Below, piece by piece: positions 60,334-64,000 of a DNA stretch of 64,000 nucleotides. This DNA is from Micromussa lordhowensis (lineage: Eukaryota > Cnidaria > Anthozoa > Scleractinia > Lobophylliidae): contig OZ026596.1 in the NCBI GenBank assembly GCA_964020085.1, positions 46,800,803 to 46,864,802 of the forward strand, given 5' to 3'. The notes under the pieces are model-generated. The model was not told where the DNA came from. It did not search any database and worked only from the letters and a program-made list of their open reading frames with translations. Position 1 is the stretch's first letter, and the number at the start of each line of letters is the position of its first letter. The position numbers were made by a program, and so were the translations under genes.

Positions 60334-61473
60334 ACAATCGAATTGTATGTACCTTATGTATGTACCTTTGTAATATGTGTGCCTATAGTCTCGCAATGAT
60401 CACCAATTACTAATGTACCAGCATGTATTCACAAGCAATGTAAGTAATACACCCTAAGTATATCAGTTATGTATTATAAGTGAGTACAACACCACTTATT
60501 GGGTATTGTTTTGTTTTGTTTTATTAATAAAAAAAGAGAATAAAAAAAGGAATAGTCAGGACCACGAGAGCGAGGGAAAATTCTGGTTGATATGGAGGGA
60601 CTGAAGAACTCTATTGGGGACCTCACCGAGAGAAAATGTCCCCTCATGTTCTCTTGACTAGAAACTCGGAGGGCGATAAATAAATAATAGCCTCAATTTG
60701 GCGCGAAAATATGCTTGGATATCTGTTCCGAACAGCGACCACTTTTGCGAGAACAAACATATTTACAGAGTATAGTTTTGAAGTAAAATGGGGGCTGTTA
60801 TGTTTATCACTCACTCATCCTCATCGGGACCATGAGGACTCTTAAGGCGGGATTATTATGTTTATGAACTATGTTTATTATCCTTCAATACTTTTTTCGC
60901 AGCACGCGGGATTTGAAAATTGGGGAATATTACTGGGATATTTCGGGTGACTTGGGGAATTCTTGTGAAAATCTTTGTTCCCGCGACAAGCGACGCTAAT
61001 TCAAACCAGTTTGAATTTCTGCGATTCCTCGCGGAGAAGAAGTTTGTCGCAGATGATCGCGAAGATGATTGTGAGTGCGTCAAGATGCACAGTTGAAACT
61101 GAAAAGAGAGTGGCTTTCACCGAGACTAAGAGATATAAATAAATAATGTGCAATTTAAATTTAAATCTCGACTGAATAGCCACTCACATGCATGTAGAAA
61201 CAAAAACTATAATGGAACTATCGATCAGCGCAGGCAGGTTTTCACTTTGTGATAATTCACGAAAAGTCGGAACTGAAAGAGGAATACAATTAAACTTCAT
61301 GACCACTGAAAAAACAAGTTATTTCCCTGCTTGTCACTCGATTAATTTGCATATATCCGTGAAACAGGTGCTTTTGTTTTATCGAGGGCCACATTGAGTT
61401 GTCGTGGAGTTCCTCTGAAAAACAAAAAACTGCGAAAGCCCAGCGATCTTGAATCAAAAAGAACACTCTCATC

Positions 61474-61632
61474 ATGTCGAATTCTGTTGAAGTTGGGTTG
61501 TCAAAGTCTACTGGAGTGATTGGTATTGCAGCGGGTCTATGCGGTCTTGGAAACTGTATCTGTGGCTTCATCTGGCTGGGCTACAATGGCTACGGAGGAC
61601 ACGGTCTCTGGTCTGGATTTGGGGCGAGTTGA
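61474..61632 (+). CDS. Possible first exon or small membrane ORF, 52 residues
   Basis: Begins MSNSVEVGLSKSTGVIGIA and continues through a hydrophobic, Gly/Cys-rich segment (GLCGLGNCICGFIWLGYNGY) to GHGLWSGFGAS and a stop. The LWSG sequence after a membrane segment recalls MS4A/CD20-like tetraspan proteins of cnidarians, so this may be the first exon of such a gene (a possible GC donor GG|GCGAGT sits at the end) or a fragment. No continuation was identified. Confidence 0.3.
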   Translation: MSNSVEVGLSKSTGVIGIAAGLCGLGNCICGFIWLGYNGYGGHGLWSGFGAS

Positions 61633-63189
61633 ATTCAATTTTTTTTGTCCTAAAGTTCTTACTACATAGCTACTCAGTTTGTTTGTAAAGTAGTGAGTAT
61701 CCCGCTTGAACGGCTTATGTATCAGTAAACAGTGTTAGTCAGTTTTGAAATGAAAGAAATTGGAAACCTATACCCGTCAGGCGGTGGCGAATAACCTGTT
61801 CAACAGGAAGTGCAGCCTGTACTGAGTCAGTCTAGCTTTCACCGTAACTATGGTAGTACAATAGACCCTTTTTACATTGTTTAAAGGCTGATTTTAACTT
61901 GTGAAGTAAGCATGATTTAAGAAGAGGCCAGTGAGAATAACATCAACAGAAGCATATTTTAATTAAAATTGAAACGACTTGGGAAATTTCTAAGATGATT
62001 TTAGCATTGCCCGTCCACTAGCCACCGTATTGACAAGATCAAACAAACCTGAACGCAAAAAAACTTCATAGCTATGTTATGTTACTTGTGCGAAGAACTT
62101 TAGCAGGAAGAAAACAAACCATTCAGTCTCTGTTATATCTAGGTTATGTCGTTCTCGTGACAGATGTAATTTTTGAATAACAATTGAACGAACCACTCAG
62201 ATTCTAAGCTATTTTTTCAAAAGGTATATCTTTATTCCAATTTGTAATAGAAAGAAATATATATGTGATATAAAGTCCTGTTTACAAAGAGGTAGCTAGG
62301 CAAACCGTTACCGGCTAGCAAGAGAGTCTTCTTGTAGACAGTATAGGGTCTACGATATATGGAAATGAAACCTTCGATTGCAAGCGTTTTCTTACTTCTG
62401 AAAAATAGCTCGACGCTGGTCAAGTTCAGTACGGTAAACCATTGAATGTATCAACAAAGGTTAAGCTGACAGAACTGAACGGACTGAAAACTGAGACACG
62501 AATTTGTGCAAACAGGAGACGATTTTTGCTGACGTATTTGGTGGCAAAAATAGATAAGAAAAGTCCAATTTGAAATTCAAGTCAGCGCGTTTGTTTACAT
62601 TTATTCTATGCATAACAAACATAGAGAGGAGACAGATTTTGAAATGACTGTCTGAAGTAGTAGTATTCGTGATGTGACATTTCGCATTTCCGACGAAATG
62701 TTTCTAAAAATATTCAACACTTTTTAATCAGACGGACTCACATGCCCTTATATTCACTTCTGTCTAAGAAGGCTTACCATGGAATATTTAATGAATCTTA
62801 ATCTATTCATTTTCAGTTTGAATTTGACAAAACATTAAATTTAAAAAACAATAACATATGACATTATTTGCACAATATTGAATGGCGCAAACTTTACAAA
62901 AAAAGTCTTTCTTCTTTGGGTAAACGATGTCCTTAGATAGCTGAAATGATCTTCTCAGAGAGTGTGTACGTTTTAGCCCGAAAAAGTGTCAAGGATTCGA
63001 ACCCAGGCTACACCACTGAACATCGCACGAGTCACTTGTATTTTCGCGGCATTCGCCACTCGCCTCAGTCTATGACGAAAATAGACACGAGTGTTTTACT
63101 CGAAAATACACCACTCGTGAAATATCGATTACTTCACTAATACCATGTTTGACCCTTAGACTGTGCTTAAATGTTTTGGTGTATGATCG

Positions 63190-63370
63190 AAACATCTTCG
63201 GATCTTCCTCGAATGTCTTCGGCAATCTTCGGACTCCGAAGATTGCCGAAGAATGCCGAAGATTGCCTTTGAAATTGTTCGACAACGTTCGTGTGGCCTT
63301 AAGTCAATTTTTGGAGAATCTTCGGAAATCTTTGGAAAGTGGTTGGAAATCTTCAGAAAATCGTCCAAAA
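63190..63370. repeat. Degenerate TCTTCGG/CCGAAGA repeat block
   Basis: Many copies of ATCTTCGG, CGAAGATTGCCG and near variants on both strands, including an inverted pair CGGCAATCTTCGG ACTCC GAAGATTGCCG. Confidence 0.6.
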
Positions 63371-63494
63371 CGTCGTTATCAGTAACTTTAACTTTAGTGA
63401 ATTCGTTGCATACTCATACATAGGAAATCAAAGTGATAAAATAATAAAATTTTAGTATGTCTATACAATAAACAATACATGGTTGTTTGTAGAC

Positions 63495-63573
63495 ATGGAA
63501 TATCTCTTCTCGTGTTCAACTTTACATCTCACGAGCGAGCGCAGCGAGTTGAATACTCGAAGAGATATTCCAT
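63495..63573. mobile_element. Short foldback repeat
   Basis: ATGGAATATCTCTTC at the left is complementary to GAAGAGATATTCCAT at the right; the interior CGAGCGAGCGCAGCGAGTTGA resembles other foldbacks of this genome. Confidence 0.55.
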
Positions 63574-63779
63574 ATACTCCGACAATGGGGGCTAGACTAA
63601 TGTTATCTACTGTTGTAATACTGTTGAACTTGTGGGGACCCCCCCTACGGTTTTGGGTTCCCTGACCTTTTATGGGCCGCCCTGCACATGAGTTAACATG
63701 GAGAACTTGCTGAATGTGGAACTTTTTAATCGTTAAGGTTGTTGAGTTTATTCATCATTAAGTAGTCGTAGAACGAGCT

Positions 63780-64000
63780 TACAACATCTACCTTGACATG
63801 TCAAACGCCTTTTGCAAACTACTCAGGAAGCTACAAGACTACAGTTCCAGCGGAAATCCTCTGGCCTGGCTTGAGTCCTACCTCCACGATCGGATGCAGA
63901 GGGTAACAGCACTCGGGGCAATCTCGCAGGCTCTTCTTGTGACATCAGGAGTCCCTCAGGGGTCCATATTAGGCCCCATGCTATTCCTTCTATAGACCCT
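63780..64000 (+). mobile_element. LINE reverse transcriptase fragment, runs off the window
   Basis: Reads YLDMSNAFCKLLRKLQDY then LAWLESYLHDRMQRVTALGA and VTSGVPQGSILGPMLFLL, the palm-domain motifs of a CR1/Jockey-type non-LTR retrotransposon. The segment normally between the AF motif and LLRKL appears deleted, and a TAG follows LFLL, so the copy is defective. It continues beyond 64000. Confidence 0.8.

Larger units (their letters stand above)
58172..63779. other. Upstream of FBXO21: repeats and unassigned DNA
   Basis: The FBXO21 promoter should lie just right of 58171. Beyond the repeats, LINE fragments and two small ORFs listed separately, I see no gene. 59180-59195 is a C tract. Confidence 0.5.

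Noticed and set aside
62993..63003. tRNA-like B box (GGTTCGAATCC on the minus strand)
   Set aside because: No acceptable A box, anticodon stem or acceptor stem around it, so it is not called as a tRNA; at most a SINE remnant.

Overview
The window is animal nuclear DNA. Its genes have introns with consensus GT/AG splice sites, and the deduced proteins are recognisable metazoan orthologues (flotillin-2, RABL3, mercaptopyruvate sulfurtransferase, FBXO21). It is full of small foldback/MITE repeats, G/C homopolymers and decayed retrotransposons. Repeat style and gene content suggest an anthozoan cnidarian, most likely a stony coral; this is inference, because no sequence search was possible.

Layout: 341-10409 (+) is FLOT2, with its first exon off the left edge. 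14355-16598 (-) is a five-exon gene for a short membrane protein with a very cysteine-rich and then glutamine-rich tail, which I do not recognise. 16.6-24.3 kb is repeat territory (LINE relic, MITEs, a PIF/Harbinger-like element with a MYB-like exon pair, a perfect 76-bp palindrome). 24338-25084 (-) is an intronless RABL3 and 25192-28060 (+) a two-exon MPST, head to head across 107 bp. 29385-58171 (-) is a complete FBXO21, whose 13 exons I could join in frame (610 codons plus stop). 58.2-64 kb holds repeats, two doubtful small ORFs and LINE reverse transcriptase fragments.

The main feature is a 14.7-kb Polinton/Maverick-type endogenous virus-like element (34336-49031) in intron 5 of FBXO21. 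It has a TCAGG target duplication, inverted repeats of about 250 bp and outermost caps that are themselves palindromes of 116-129 bp. It encodes a protein-primed-type family B DNA polymerase, a retrovirus-type integrase (one in-frame stop), an A32/FtsK-like packaging ATPase, a probable double jelly-roll major capsid protein, a probable penton-type minor capsid protein and several uncharacterised proteins, many with membrane segments. No adenain-type protease is visible. A hairpin-dense non-coding block lies at its right end.

Within the element, polymerase plus integrase would handle replication and insertion, and capsid, penton and ATPase would handle particle assembly. Most genes start just downstream of an AT-rich TATA-like motif, which suggests short individual transcription units. 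The TGA in the integrase, two single-base frameshifts in A runs and an apparent deletion in the polymerase exonuclease domain suggest that this copy is recently inserted but no longer fully functional, unless some of these are assembly errors.
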